From Polynucleobacter sp. (GTDB lineage: Bacteria; Pseudomonadota; Gammaproteobacteria; Burkholderiales; Burkholderiaceae): a stretch of 64,000 nt of DNA. The position numbers and the translations under genes are program-made. Location: the NCBI GenBank assembly GCA_030696845.1, contig JAUYRJ010000069.1, positions 1 through 64,000 on the forward strand. The letters run 5' to 3'. The notes below the pieces were generated by a model. The model was not told where the DNA came from. It was given only the letters and a program-made list of their open reading frames with translations, and did no database searches. This document shows, piece after piece, positions 25,397-34,316 of the stretch (positions are counted from its first letter, which is position 1; every line of letters begins with the position of its first letter).

Positions 25397-26449
25397 ATGA
25401 TTGTTTTAGGTATAGAAACTTCTTGCGACGAGACTGGTATTGCGGTTTACGACACCACAGCCTGGGAAACGGGCAGGCCCGCCAGCGATGGCGTATTGGG
25501 GCAAGCCCTACACTCCCAGATCGCCATGCACCGCGATTACGGGGGCGTTGTGCCAGAACTGGCCTCTAGGGACCATATTCGGCGGGTTTTACCCCTGCTA
25601 GACGAGGCTTTGGCGCAGGCGAAGACCCCCCTCCAAGCGATCGATGCTGTTGCGTACACCCAAGGGCCGGGATTGGCTGGCGCGCTGCTGGTTGGAACCG
25701 CCTTTGGGCGATCCCTTGCCTTAGCCCTCAATAAACCCTCGATTGGGGTTCACCACCTTGAGGGACACCTCTTATCCCCTCTTTTGGGTGAATCTGCCCC
25801 CGAATTCCCCTTTATCGCTTTATTGGTTTCGGGCGGTCACACCCAATTAATGCAAGTCGAGGGGATTGGCAAATACCAGCTACTGGGCGAGACCGTAGAC
25901 GATGCCGCTGGCGAGGCTTTTGATAAAACAGCCAAGCTTCTGGGGTTGGACTACCCCGGCGGAGCAGCTGTTTCTCTGCTTGCGGAATCAGGGGCTCCCG
26001 GTCGCTTTGAGCTCCCAAAGCCGATGCTGCATTCGGGGGATTTGGATTTTTCTTTTTCAGGCCTCAAAACCGCCGTTCTGAACCAAGTCAACCGCTTTGC
26101 GCCCAAAGACTCCGCCGAAACAGGGCAGTTCCACGCCGATCTCGCAAGGGCGTTTGTTGACTCGCTGGTGACTGTGCTTGTTGAAAAATCGGCAAAAGCG
26201 ATTGCTCAGACCGGTAGCCGCCATTTGGTGTTAGCGGGCGGTGTTGGGGCAAACAAACAACTGCGGGCAGCACTCAATCAACGCGCCCAGATTGATGGAT
26301 TTACAGTGCATTACCCACCACTGCATTTGTGTACCGATAACGGGGTCATGATTGCCTTCGCAGGGGCGCTGCGTTTGTTAGCGGGTCATCGGGATGAGCC
26401 CACCCCTGCATTTGACGTTAAGCCCCGTTGGGACTTAACGGCTGCATAA
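25397..26449 (+). CDS. tsaD: tRNA N6-adenosine threonylcarbamoyltransferase
   Basis: A 350-residue Kae1/TsaD protein with metal ligands in HHLEGH (His120 and His124) and the ASKHA-type nucleotide site ([27 protein letters not shown]). It transfers the threonylcarbamoyl group to A37 of ANN-decoding tRNAs with TsaB and TsaE, which are not in this window. Divergent from rpsU; convergent with folE2, with five bases between the stops. Confidence 0.97.
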   Translation: MIVLGIETSCDETGIAVYDTTAWETGRPASDGVLGQALHSQIAMHRDYGGVVPELASRDHIRRVLPLLDEALAQAKTPLQAIDAVAYTQGPGLAGALLVGTAFGRSLALALNKPSIGVHHLEGHLLSPLLGESAPEFPFIALLVSGGHTQLMQVEGIGKYQLLGETVDDAAGEAFDKTAKLLGLDYPGGAAVSLLAESGAPGRFELPKPMLHSGDLDFSFSGLKTAVLNQVNRFAPKDSAETGQFHADLARAFVDSLVTVLVEKSAKAIAQTGSRHLVLAGGVGANKQLRAALNQRAQIDGFTVHYPPLHLCTDNGVMIAFAGALRLLAGHRDEPTPAFDVKPRWDLTAA

Positions 26450-26454
26450 GCCAA

Positions 26455-27279
26455 TTAATCCAGGGTAATCCGAGCGTAGGCGCTGTGATTGTGGATTGAC
26501 TCGAAATTTTCCGCTTCCACAGTCAAGGCCAAAATGCGGGAGTCTTGCTTTAATCGGCCAGCAACATCACGCACTAGATCTTCGACAAACTTCGGATTGT
26601 CGTAAGCGCGTTCAGTTACCCACTTCTCATCCGGCCGTTTGAGTAAACCCCACAGCTCACTGGATGCCTCACTTTCAGCCGCAGAGACCAGCTCTTCGAC
26701 CGTCATGGTTGTGGCGGAATCCAGCTCAACCGACATCGTCACGTGCGAGCGTTGATTATGGGCGCCGTAATCGGAAATCTCTTTCGAGCATGGGCATAGA
26801 CTCATTACCGGAACTACGGCCTGGAGGGTCAAAGCAACATCAATTTGACCATCTTCATTTTGAATGGCAGTTGCCGACCATGTAACGTCGTAGTCCATCA
26901 AACTTTCAACCCCAGAAACCGGCGCGGCTTTTTTAACAAAGTGGGTGTAGGTGAACTCAATACACCCCTCTGTTGCTTCTAGCAAAGGCAACATCTTGCG
27001 CGACATCGATACCAAAAGAGCCCCGTCCATTTCAGCAGCTTGCTCTTGCAGAAGAGCAATAAAACGCGACATGTGCGTACCCTTAACATGCTCTGGCAAT
27101 GCCACATCCATAGCAAAGGTGCCCACCGTAGGAAAGGAACCCTGGCTAGTGCGAATGGTTAGCGGATGACGCAAACCCCGAATACCCACTTGCTCAATGG
27201 GCAAGGCGCGATCATCGCGCTTGGACTGCACATCGGGCATCGACTGGGGTTTTAAAAATGCGGTATTGATATCGTTCAT
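26455..27279 (-). CDS. folE2: GTP cyclohydrolase FolE2 (type IB)
   Basis: About 274 residues from [18 protein letters not shown]. Family marks are RFIALLQE, the [19 protein letters not shown] metal-binding region and a C-terminal tunnelling fold. It makes 7,8-dihydroneopterin triphosphate for folate or queuosine with Zn or Mn. Last gene of the xseB-ispA-dxs-folE2 row. Confidence 0.95.
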   Translation of the reverse strand: MNDINTAFLKPQSMPDVQSKRDDRALPIEQVGIRGLRHPLTIRTSQGSFPTVGTFAMDVALPEHVKGTHMSRFIALLQEQAAEMDGALLVSMSRKMLPLLEATEGCIEFTYTHFVKKAAPVSGVESLMDYDVTWSATAIQNEDGQIDVALTLQAVVPVMSLCPCSKEISDYGAHNQRSHVTMSVELDSATTMTVEELVSAAESEASSELWGLLKRPDEKWVTERAYDNPKFVEDLVRDVAGRLKQDSRILALTVEAENFESIHNHSAYARITLD

Positions 27280-27322
27280 CTCCGTATTTTCAGGCAAAAC
27301 CAACTTATTTGCCTAATTTGGC

Positions 27323-29215
27323 TCAATTCTCCGGGTTGATTTCCGGAAAGCGCGTTGTAATGGCGGTTTTGATCCCTTCCGCGTCCAAACCGCATTTAGC
27401 CATCAAGAGACTATAGTCGCCGTGCTCAATAAATGCATCTGGCAGACCCAGCTGTAAAACAGGGGTATTTATCCCCAGTTGTGCAAGCGCCTCTAAGCAG
27501 GCGCTTCCGGCCCCACCTTGAATAGAGCCATCTTCCAAGGTAACAAAACAGTCGTGCGTTTGCGCAAGCGTTTTTAATAAATCGACATCCAAGGGTTTCA
27601 CAAAACGCATATTTACCACTGTTGCATTCAGCGCCTCGCCCACATCCAACGCGGGATACAACAAGGTGCCAAATGCCAATATGGCAAGGCGCCGGCCGGC
27701 CGGCGCGGTGGATTGGCGACGCACCTCCGCTTTCCCAAGCGGCAAGCTACGCAATTCCGGCGACGGCTTGGTTCCCACTCCCGAACCGCGTGGGTAGCGC
27801 ACAGCACTGGGATGCGGCTGACGGTAGGCTGTGGTTAATAAATCACGGCATTCGGATTCATCGGCAGGCGTCATGAGCAGCATATTCGGAATGCAGCGTA
27901 AAAATGGAATGTCATATGCGCCTGCATGCGTCGCCCCATCCGCGCCCACCAAGCCGGCACGATCCAGCGCAAAAACAACCGGTAAATCCTGAATCGCCAC
28001 ATCATGAATCAACTGGTCATACGCGCGCTGTAAGAATGTCGAATAAATTGCCACTACGGGTTTCATGCCTTCGCACGCCATACCCGCGGCAAAAGTAACT
28101 GCGTGTTGCTCAGCAATCCCCACGTCGTAATACCGATCCGGAAAACGCTTTTCAAACTCAACGAGGCCAGAACCCTCGCGCATTGCGGGCGTGATGCCAA
28201 TAAGTAAGGGATCGGCGTGCGCCATATCGCATAACCATTCACCAAATACCTGTGTAAAGGTTTGCTTTCCACTTGCGCTGGCTTTAATGCCTTCTTGTGG
28301 ATTGAATTTACCGGGTCCGTGATACAGCACCGGATCTTCTTCGGCCAGCATATAGCCCTGACCTTTGCGGGTCACCACATGCAAAAATTGGGGGCCGCCG
28401 CCCTCTATCGCCAAACGACGAACGTTTTGCAGCATCGGCAACAACGCATCGAGGTCATGTCCATCGATTGGGCCAAAATAATTAAAACCAAATTCTTGAA
28501 AAATAGTCGACGGAGAGACCATACCTTTCGCATGATCTTCTAAGCGCTTTGCAAACTCACGCAGGGGTGGTGCTATCGACAGCACGCTATCAATCCCCTT
28601 TTTTGTCGCAGAGTAGATATTGCCGCTCAGCAAACGCGCTAGGTAGCGATTGAGCGCCCCCACCGCTGGGGAAATCGACATATCGTTGTCATTCAAAATC
28701 ACGATTAAAGGCAAATCGTCATAAACACCGGCATTATTCATTGCTTCAAATGGCATGCCGGCACTCATTGCGCCATCCCCAATGATCGCAACCGCAACGC
28801 GTTGCTCACCCTTCGTTTGGGCAGCTCTAGCCATTCCCATAGCCGCTGAAATACTAGTAGATGAATGCCCCGTGCCGAAGGTGTCGTATTCACTTTCAGC
28901 GCGCCGCGGAAAACCAGACAGACCGTTAAATTGCCGTAATGTGCTCATACGCTCACGGCGACCGGTCAAAATTTTATGCGGGTAACTTTGATGGCCCACA
29001 TCCCAAACAATCCGATCGTGCGGCGTATCGAATACATAGTGCAGCGCAATCGATAATTCCACCGTACCCAAATTAGACGACAGGTGTCCGCCCGTCTTCG
29101 AAACCGAATCAATCACAAATTGACGCAACTCATCGGCGAGTGCCGGTAGCGCTTCTCGCTCAAGCTTGCGTAAATCAGCGGGATCGTTAATGGATTCGAG
29201 AGTCATGGTATTCAA
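27323..29215 (-). CDS. dxs: 1-deoxy-D-xylulose-5-phosphate synthase
   Basis: A 630-residue transketolase-like enzyme. The thiamine-diphosphate motif GDGAMSAG...NDNDMSISP, the pyrimidine-domain Glu in [13 protein letters not shown] and [10 protein letters not shown] are present. It makes DXP from pyruvate and glyceraldehyde 3-phosphate, the first step of the MEP pathway and a source for thiamine. It follows ispA with a 54-base gap; ispH of the same pathway lies at 55829. Confidence 0.97.
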   Translation of the reverse strand: MNTMTLESINDPADLRKLEREALPALADELRQFVIDSVSKTGGHLSSNLGTVELSIALHYVFDTPHDRIVWDVGHQSYPHKILTGRRERMSTLRQFNGLSGFPRRAESEYDTFGTGHSSTSISAAMGMARAAQTKGEQRVAVAIIGDGAMSAGMPFEAMNNAGVYDDLPLIVILNDNDMSISPAVGALNRYLARLLSGNIYSATKKGIDSVLSIAPPLREFAKRLEDHAKGMVSPSTIFQEFGFNYFGPIDGHDLDALLPMLQNVRRLAIEGGGPQFLHVVTRKGQGYMLAEEDPVLYHGPGKFNPQEGIKASASGKQTFTQVFGEWLCDMAHADPLLIGITPAMREGSGLVEFEKRFPDRYYDVGIAEQHAVTFAAGMACEGMKPVVAIYSTFLQRAYDQLIHDVAIQDLPVVFALDRAGLVGADGATHAGAYDIPFLRCIPNMLLMTPADESECRDLLTTAYRQPHPSAVRYPRGSGVGTKPSPELRSLPLGKAEVRRQSTAPAGRRLAILAFGTLLYPALDVGEALNATVVNMRFVKPLDVDLLKTLAQTHDCFVTLEDGSIQGGAGSACLEALAQLGINTPVLQLGLPDAFIEHGDYSLLMAKCGLDAEGIKTAITTRFPEINPEN

Positions 29216-29269
29216 TTGTGTTCAGCAAAGGGCAAATACAGCGGGGTTGTGTGCTCATCGCGGCGCTCG

Positions 29270-30154
29270 TTAATTCTTGCGCTCAACGACCAATTTTGCG
29301 AGGGCTCGCAGTGCATCAGCCTCAGGGCCAAAACACGCAAGACTCGCCAAGGCCTCTGCCTGCAATTCCTTTGCTTGTTTTTGGGCATAGTCTAAACCCA
29401 TCAAGGTAACGTAAGTGGGTTTGTCATCCGCAGCATCTTTGCCTGCGGTCTTGCCTAAGGTTTGGCTATCCGCGGTCGCATCCAGAACATCATCAACCAC
29501 CTGAAAGGCAAGGCCTAAGGCAGTGGAATACTGGGTTAAATGGGTCATCTTGGCGGAGTCTAGTTGCGCTGCAATGCCGCCAAGCCGAACAGCGCAGGTC
29601 AATAAAGCGCCGGTTTTCATGGCATGCATTTGCTTTAAGACGGTCAAATCCAATTTGCGGCCCACGCTTTCTAAATCGATTGCCTGACCGCCCGCCATGC
29701 CCCGTGAGCCCGAGGCACCTGCTAACTCGCCGATCATCTGCAGGCGCATCTCTGCCGGCCCTTGAGCTTCTGCCAAGACTGCAAACGCTTTGGTTTGCAA
29801 TGCGTCGCCCACCAAGAGCGCGGTTGCTTCATCAAAGGCCTTATGGACCGTTGGCCGTCCACGGCGCAAATCATCATCATCCATGCAGGGGAGATCGTCA
29901 TGAACCAGTGAGTAGGCGTGGATCATTTCAATTGCTGCGGCAGCCGCATTCAGCATTGCTGGATCGGAGTTGCCCAATTCACCTGCCGCGAACACCAATA
30001 ACGGACGAATGCGCTTCCCGCCGCCTTGTGCCGCATAGCGCATCGCCTCATGCAAGCGCTGAGGCACAACTTGCGCCGAATCCAGCGCGCCCTCCAAAGC
30101 GTTTTCGGCGCGCCCTGAGCCCTGTTGCAGCCATGATTCAAAATGAAAAGTCAT
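29270..30154 (-). CDS. ispA: Farnesyl diphosphate synthase
   Basis: A 294-residue polyprenyl synthase with the first Asp-rich motif DDLPCMDDDDLRRG and the second DDVLDATAD, plus GGKRIRP for diphosphate binding. It condenses IPP with DMAPP and GPP to C15. Five bases separate it from xseB, so the genes are cotranscribed. Confidence 0.95.
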   Translation of the reverse strand: MTFHFESWLQQGSGRAENALEGALDSAQVVPQRLHEAMRYAAQGGGKRIRPLLVFAAGELGNSDPAMLNAAAAAIEMIHAYSLVHDDLPCMDDDDLRRGRPTVHKAFDEATALLVGDALQTKAFAVLAEAQGPAEMRLQMIGELAGASGSRGMAGGQAIDLESVGRKLDLTVLKQMHAMKTGALLTCAVRLGGIAAQLDSAKMTHLTQYSTALGLAFQVVDDVLDATADSQTLGKTAGKDAADDKPTYVTLMGLDYAQKQAKELQAEALASLACFGPEADALRALAKLVVERKN

Positions 30155-30159
30155 CGTAT

Positions 30160-30393
30160 TTAAGCCTCAAAAACCCGTACCTGTTGCTCAACCTGAGCCA
30201 ATACCCCCTGGCAATGCTTCAGCAAGGCTGCGCCCCGTTGATACGCAAGCAAGGTCTCTTCCAGGGAAAACGTACCGGCTTCCATATCCAAAATGAGCTT
30301 TTCTAACTCCTTAACCGCATCCTCGTAGCGCAGGGCTGGGTCGACTTGCGCCCCTTCGCTGGCGGAGGCTTTTTCGGATTTTTTTGCTGGCAT
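30160..30393 (-). CDS. xseB: Exodeoxyribonuclease VII small subunit
   Basis: A 77-residue helical protein (RYEDAVKELEKLILDMEAG, SLEETLLAYQRGAALLKHC) matching XseB. It pairs with XseA to degrade single-stranded DNA. The xseB-ispA-dxs order is widespread. The N-terminus has a short Lys-rich extension. Confidence 0.95.
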   Translation of the reverse strand: MPAKKSEKASASEGAQVDPALRYEDAVKELEKLILDMEAGTFSLEETLLAYQRGAALLKHCQGVLAQVEQQVRVFEA

Positions 30394-30601
30394 GAAACGC
30401 GTTTCCCCATAAAAAGGCCATCACATTGAAGCCTACCGGGATAAATCATGCCTGATTTTCCACAAAGGCTGAGGCTACATATTAAAGCGAGATACGACAA
30501 TCGATGGGTATAATCCCTTCCTTCCTTTCCAATATCGATACTTCGATGGTTGGATTGGTTGTTCCGCTTAGCTTCGGCTGACGTTTTCGGGGGTGGGGAG
30601 A

Positions 30602-31699
30602 ATGACTAATCTGGCTACCGCGCAGCAGCTTGCGCCGTCCAATCTTCAGTTGCCGGTTTCGGCATACTTCGACGTTGACTTGTATCAACGCGAAATGGAA
30701 CTGCTTTTTAAGCAGGGGCCAGGCTATGTTGGTCATGAGCTCATGGTTCCCGAGCAAGGTTCTTATCGCACCCTGAGCGCGGAAAACGAAGGTCGCCTAT
30801 TGGTTCGCAATCAACATGGCATTGAACTCCTCTCCAACGTGTGCCGCCATCGTCAAGCGCTCATGCTCAATGGCTCTGGTCAGATTGACAACATCGTTTG
30901 CCCACTGCACCGCTGGACCTACGACCTGGAAGGTCAACTATTAGGCGCGCCGCATTTTGGTGATAAGCCTTGCCTTAACCTCGGTAAATCGCCCTTACAA
31001 AATTGGCAAGGATTACTATTTGAAGGTCCGCGCGATGTGCGCAAAGACCTCGGTAATCTCGGTGTCGCGAGCGATCTGGATTTCACGGGCTACCAATTGG
31101 ATCACGTCGAAGTACATGAGTGCAATTACAACTGGAAAACCTTTATCGAGGTTTACCTAGAGGACTACCATGTCGTGCCGTTTCATCCAGGCCTTGGCAA
31201 GTTCGTTTCTTGCGAAGATCTCCGCTGGGAATTCGGCGACTGGCATAGCGTGCAAACCGTAGGCATCCATAAAAACTTATCCTCTCCTGGCTCTCCGGTT
31301 TACCGCGACTGGCACGAGGCAGTGTTACGCCACCATGGCAACACCATGCCCCGCCATGGCGCAATCTGGCTGACGTACTACCCCAATGTCATGGTGGAAT
31401 GGTACCCAGGCGTTCTATGTATTTCCACGCTCCACCCTTTGGGACCTAACAAAACCCGCAACATTGTGGAATTTTATTACCCCGAAGAAATCGCCCTGTT
31501 TGAGCGCGAGTTTGTGGAGGCTGAGCGGGCTGCTTACATGGAAACCTGCATCGAGGATGATGAAATCGCCGAGCGCATGGATGCGGGTCGCGCCGCCTTA
31601 CTGGCACGTGGCGTTAATGAGGTTGGTCCATACCAAAGCCCCATGGAAGATGGCATGCAGCACTTTCATGAATGGTATCGACGCGTCATGCAGTTTTAA
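30602..31699 (+). CDS. Rieske ring-hydroxylating oxygenase, alpha subunit
   Basis: About 365 residues. I start at the ATG at 30602, preceded by G-rich sequence; a GTG at 30593 is also in frame. The Rieske cluster ligands are CRHR and CPLHRW (CxH...CxxH). The mononuclear iron site is EDYHVVPFHPGL with a later Asp. No beta subunit, ferredoxin or reductase adjoins it, so the electron donor is elsewhere; the 2Fe-2S flavin reductase at 53504 is one candidate. The substrate, an aromatic ring or a quaternary amine, cannot be read from the sequence. Confidence 0.9.
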   Translation: MTNLATAQQLAPSNLQLPVSAYFDVDLYQREMELLFKQGPGYVGHELMVPEQGSYRTLSAENEGRLLVRNQHGIELLSNVCRHRQALMLNGSGQIDNIVCPLHRWTYDLEGQLLGAPHFGDKPCLNLGKSPLQNWQGLLFEGPRDVRKDLGNLGVASDLDFTGYQLDHVEVHECNYNWKTFIEVYLEDYHVVPFHPGLGKFVSCEDLRWEFGDWHSVQTVGIHKNLSSPGSPVYRDWHEAVLRHHGNTMPRHGAIWLTYYPNVMVEWYPGVLCISTLHPLGPNKTRNIVEFYYPEEIALFEREFVEAERAAYMETCIEDDEIAERMDAGRAALLARGVNEVGPYQSPMEDGMQHFHEWYRRVMQF

Positions 31700-31793
31700 G
31701 CACGCATTCAGCAAGGATTTATTGGGTGTTTTTTTAAACCCATCGCTGTAGACTGAAGTTTTTCTTGTCCACTGCCCCACTGGAGCTTGCGCC

Positions 31794-32633
31794 ATGCATC
31801 CACTCATTACCCCGAATCAATTAGAAGAACTCATCAATACGGGTGCGGATATCTTGATCTGCGACTGCCGTTTTGATTTGGGCAACCCCCATGCTGGGCG
31901 CGATGCCTACAACACCGGCCATATTCCAGGCGCCATTTACGTCGATCTCGATCGCGATTTATCGGCTGAAAAAACCGGTCAAAATGGACGCCACCCCCTT
32001 CCAAGCCCGTCAGCATGGGCGCAAACAAAACAACGTCTTGGAATCGATTCCGGGGTGCATGTGATTGCATACGATGCGCATGGCTCGGTCTACGCCAGCC
32101 GCCTGTGGTGGATGCTCAAAGCCAGCGGCCACGACCAAGTGCAGGTGCTTGATGGTGGTCTAAACGCCTGGAATGGCTCTATTGGAACCGTGCCGCGAGA
32201 AGTGCTGCCCCTAAAAACAACCCCACCAGTACAGCCCTGGAGTGGCTTGGTCACAGTGGATGCCATCGAAGCCTGCGTAGCTGCTGGTCGGCAAGCAGCG
32301 CAATGCATCGTCGATGCGCGCGCCGAAGATCGCTATCGTGGTGAAAATGAAACTCTTGATCCAGTTGGTGGTCACATCCCAGGATCCCTTAATCGCTTCT
32401 TTAAATACAATCTGAGCTCAGGCCAATTTAAATCACCGGATGCCTTGCGCATAGAATTCATGGATTTGCTTGGTAATACCGCCGCATCAAATGTGATTCA
32501 CCAATGCGGATCCGGCGTTACCGCATGCCACAACCTATTGGCGATGGAAGTTGCCGGCTTGCCAGGCTCTTTGCTTTACGCGGGTAGCTGGAGCGAATGG
32601 TGCGCCGATCCGCGGCGTCCCATTGCTCAGTAA
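31794..32633 (+). CDS. sseA: Rhodanese/3-mercaptopyruvate sulfurtransferase
   Basis: A 279-residue protein with two rhodanese domains. The C-terminal one has the active loop CGSGVTA; the CGSGVT form is typical of mercaptopyruvate sulfurtransferases. DARAEDRYRGENE and GHIPGSLN are further markers. It transfers sulfane sulfur to thiols or cyanide. Confidence 0.93.
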   Translation: MHPLITPNQLEELINTGADILICDCRFDLGNPHAGRDAYNTGHIPGAIYVDLDRDLSAEKTGQNGRHPLPSPSAWAQTKQRLGIDSGVHVIAYDAHGSVYASRLWWMLKASGHDQVQVLDGGLNAWNGSIGTVPREVLPLKTTPPVQPWSGLVTVDAIEACVAAGRQAAQCIVDARAEDRYRGENETLDPVGGHIPGSLNRFFKYNLSSGQFKSPDALRIEFMDLLGNTAASNVIHQCGSGVTACHNLLAMEVAGLPGSLLYAGSWSEWCADPRRPIAQ

Positions 32634-32659
32634 GCGTTTACTACCCTGGGGCGACTCTT

Positions 32660-33433
32660 TTAATGCGCCTTCGATAGCAATACGATTAAACCAATGCCGC
32701 AGGCAATCAGCACAATCTGCCGCAAAGACTCGCGCCAGTGCGGTCTGCGGTGCATTTGTGGAATTAAATCGCTGACCGCGATGTAAATAAAACCGCTCGA
32801 TGCAATCACCAATAAATACGGCATGGCGGCATTGGCACTTTCTAAGAAAAAATACCCAAGCACACCGCCTAATACGGATAAAGCGCCGCTAATTAAGTTG
32901 TAGAGCAGCGCCCGAGCGCGCGTAAAGCCCGCGTTGAGTAACACAATAAAATCACCGATTTCTTGTGGAATCTCGTGGGCGACAATCGCAATCGCGGTAA
33001 ATACGCCCACCTCAAAATCCACCATAAAGGCGGCGGCAATCAAAATACCATCGACAAAATTATGCAGGCCATCGCCAATCAAAATCATCCAGCCACTTTG
33101 ACCTGCTTCTTCCGCATCATGCCCATGGTGATGATCATGCCCGTCGCCCTCGTGATGATGGCTATGGCGTAGTAATGCGATTTTTTCTAGGAAGAAAAAT
33201 CCCAAGAGACCCGCCAGTAGAACCCCAAATAGAACATGAGGCTCACTGCCAGTCATTTCAAAGGCTTCGGGCAATGAGTGAAGCAAAGCCGTAGCCAATA
33301 AAATACCTACCGAAATACTGACCATTCTGTCCACTAGCTTCGCCAAAATACTCAGCGATAAGCTGGCGGCAATCAGAACGCTAGATACCCCTGCGGTGAG
33401 CGTAACCAGAATGATCCACTGCAGAGTGGTCAT
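32660..33433 (-). CDS. ZIP-family divalent metal transporter
   Basis: A 257-residue protein with eight helices, a His-rich loop (about 18 residues of HHHEGDGHDHHH type) between helices 3 and 4, and the signatures DGLHNFVDGILI and HEIPQEIGDF in helices 4 and 5. It probably imports zinc or a similar metal. Its start overlaps the stop of the dienelactone hydrolase gene by four bases (ATGA), so they share an mRNA. Confidence 0.92.
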   Translation of the reverse strand: MTTLQWIILVTLTAGVSSVLIAASLSLSILAKLVDRMVSISVGILLATALLHSLPEAFEMTGSEPHVLFGVLLAGLLGFFFLEKIALLRHSHHHEGDGHDHHHGHDAEEAGQSGWMILIGDGLHNFVDGILIAAAFMVDFEVGVFTAIAIVAHEIPQEIGDFIVLLNAGFTRARALLYNLISGALSVLGGVLGYFFLESANAAMPYLLVIASSGFIYIAVSDLIPQMHRRPHWRESLRQIVLIACGIGLIVLLSKAH

Positions 33434-34290
33434 ACCACTCCATTCTGTTTAAACCAGGCAAGGCATTTTGCCCATCCATCGGCTGCAGGTCCGGCACGAT
33501 AGGTTTCACGATAGTCTGCATGGAAGGCGTGGGGCGCATCCGGATACACCTCAAATCGCGATGCTTTTGCAGCTGGGTTCGTGGCCGCTGCGGCCGCAAG
33601 GGCTTGTCGCATTTTCTCAACCGTCTCTAGTGAAATGCCCGTATCAGCAGCGCCGTACAAGCCCAGTACCGGGGCTTTAAGGTCTGCGGCAATATCCACT
33701 GGGTGCAACGGATTGCCAGGCGTTTTTTCTCCGACCAAGCGGCCATACCATGCAACACCAGCACGCACTTGCGGCATGGTGGCAGATAACCAAGTGATGC
33801 GGCCACCCCAACAAAAGCCGGTTACGCCAACCCGTTTCACATCACCACCGTTGGCACCTGCCCACGCAATTGCGGCGCGGACATCGCCCAACACTTGCGC
33901 ATCCGATGTTTTAGAAACGATATTGCTAAAAATCTCCGCAACCGTGCCATAGGTATTGGGGTCGCCAGCACGCGTAAAGAACTCGGGTGCAATAGCAAGA
34001 TAGCCCAACTTGGCAAAACGACGCGTCACGTCGGCGATGTACTCATGCACACCAAAGATTTCACTGGCCACAATCACGATGGGCAGCGGTCCCTTCGCCT
34101 TATCTGGGCGAGATACATAGGCAGGCATCTGAATATCGCCCGACGGAATCGAAATTTCGCCCGCTTTTAAGCCGGCAAAATCCGTTTTAATTGCCTGCGC
34201 CATCACGGGCTGCGATGCGGCCACAAAACCAACACCAAGACCTGTTGCAGTCGCTGCAGACGCCTTGATGAATTCCCTTCTATTTGTGCT
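33430..34290 (-). CDS. Dienelactone hydrolase family protein, Tat-exported
   Basis: About 286 residues from the ATG at 34290, which has AAGGAG seven bases upstream. The N-terminus is a twin-arginine signal (NRREFIKASAATATG ending VMAQA). The hydrolase fold carries the cysteine nucleophile of the family in GFCWGGR, with a later Asp (GAADTGI) and His (DAPHAFH). It would hydrolyse an ester or lactone in the periplasm. It lies 26 bases after polA. Confidence 0.92.
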   Translation of the reverse strand, partial: STNRREFIKASAATATGLGVGFVAASQPVMAQAIKTDFAGLKAGEISIPSGDIQMPAYVSRPDKAKGPLPIVIVASEIFGVHEYIADVTRRFAKLGYLAIAPEFFTRAGDPNTYGTVAEIFSNIVSKTSDAQVLGDVRAAIAWAGANGGDVKRVGVTGFCWGGRITWLSATMPQVRAGVAWYGRLVGEKTPGNPLHPVDIAADLKAPVLGLYGAADTGISLETVEKMRQALAAAAATNPAAKASRFEVYPDAPHAFHADYRETYRAGPAADGWAKCLAWFKQNGVV

Positions 34291-34316
34291 CATTGCAATC
34301 TCCTTTTTCAGTTTGA

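Noticed and set aside
29680-30306. 208-codon plus-strand frame opposite ispA and xseB
   Set aside because: Shadow of conserved genes; low-complexity translation.
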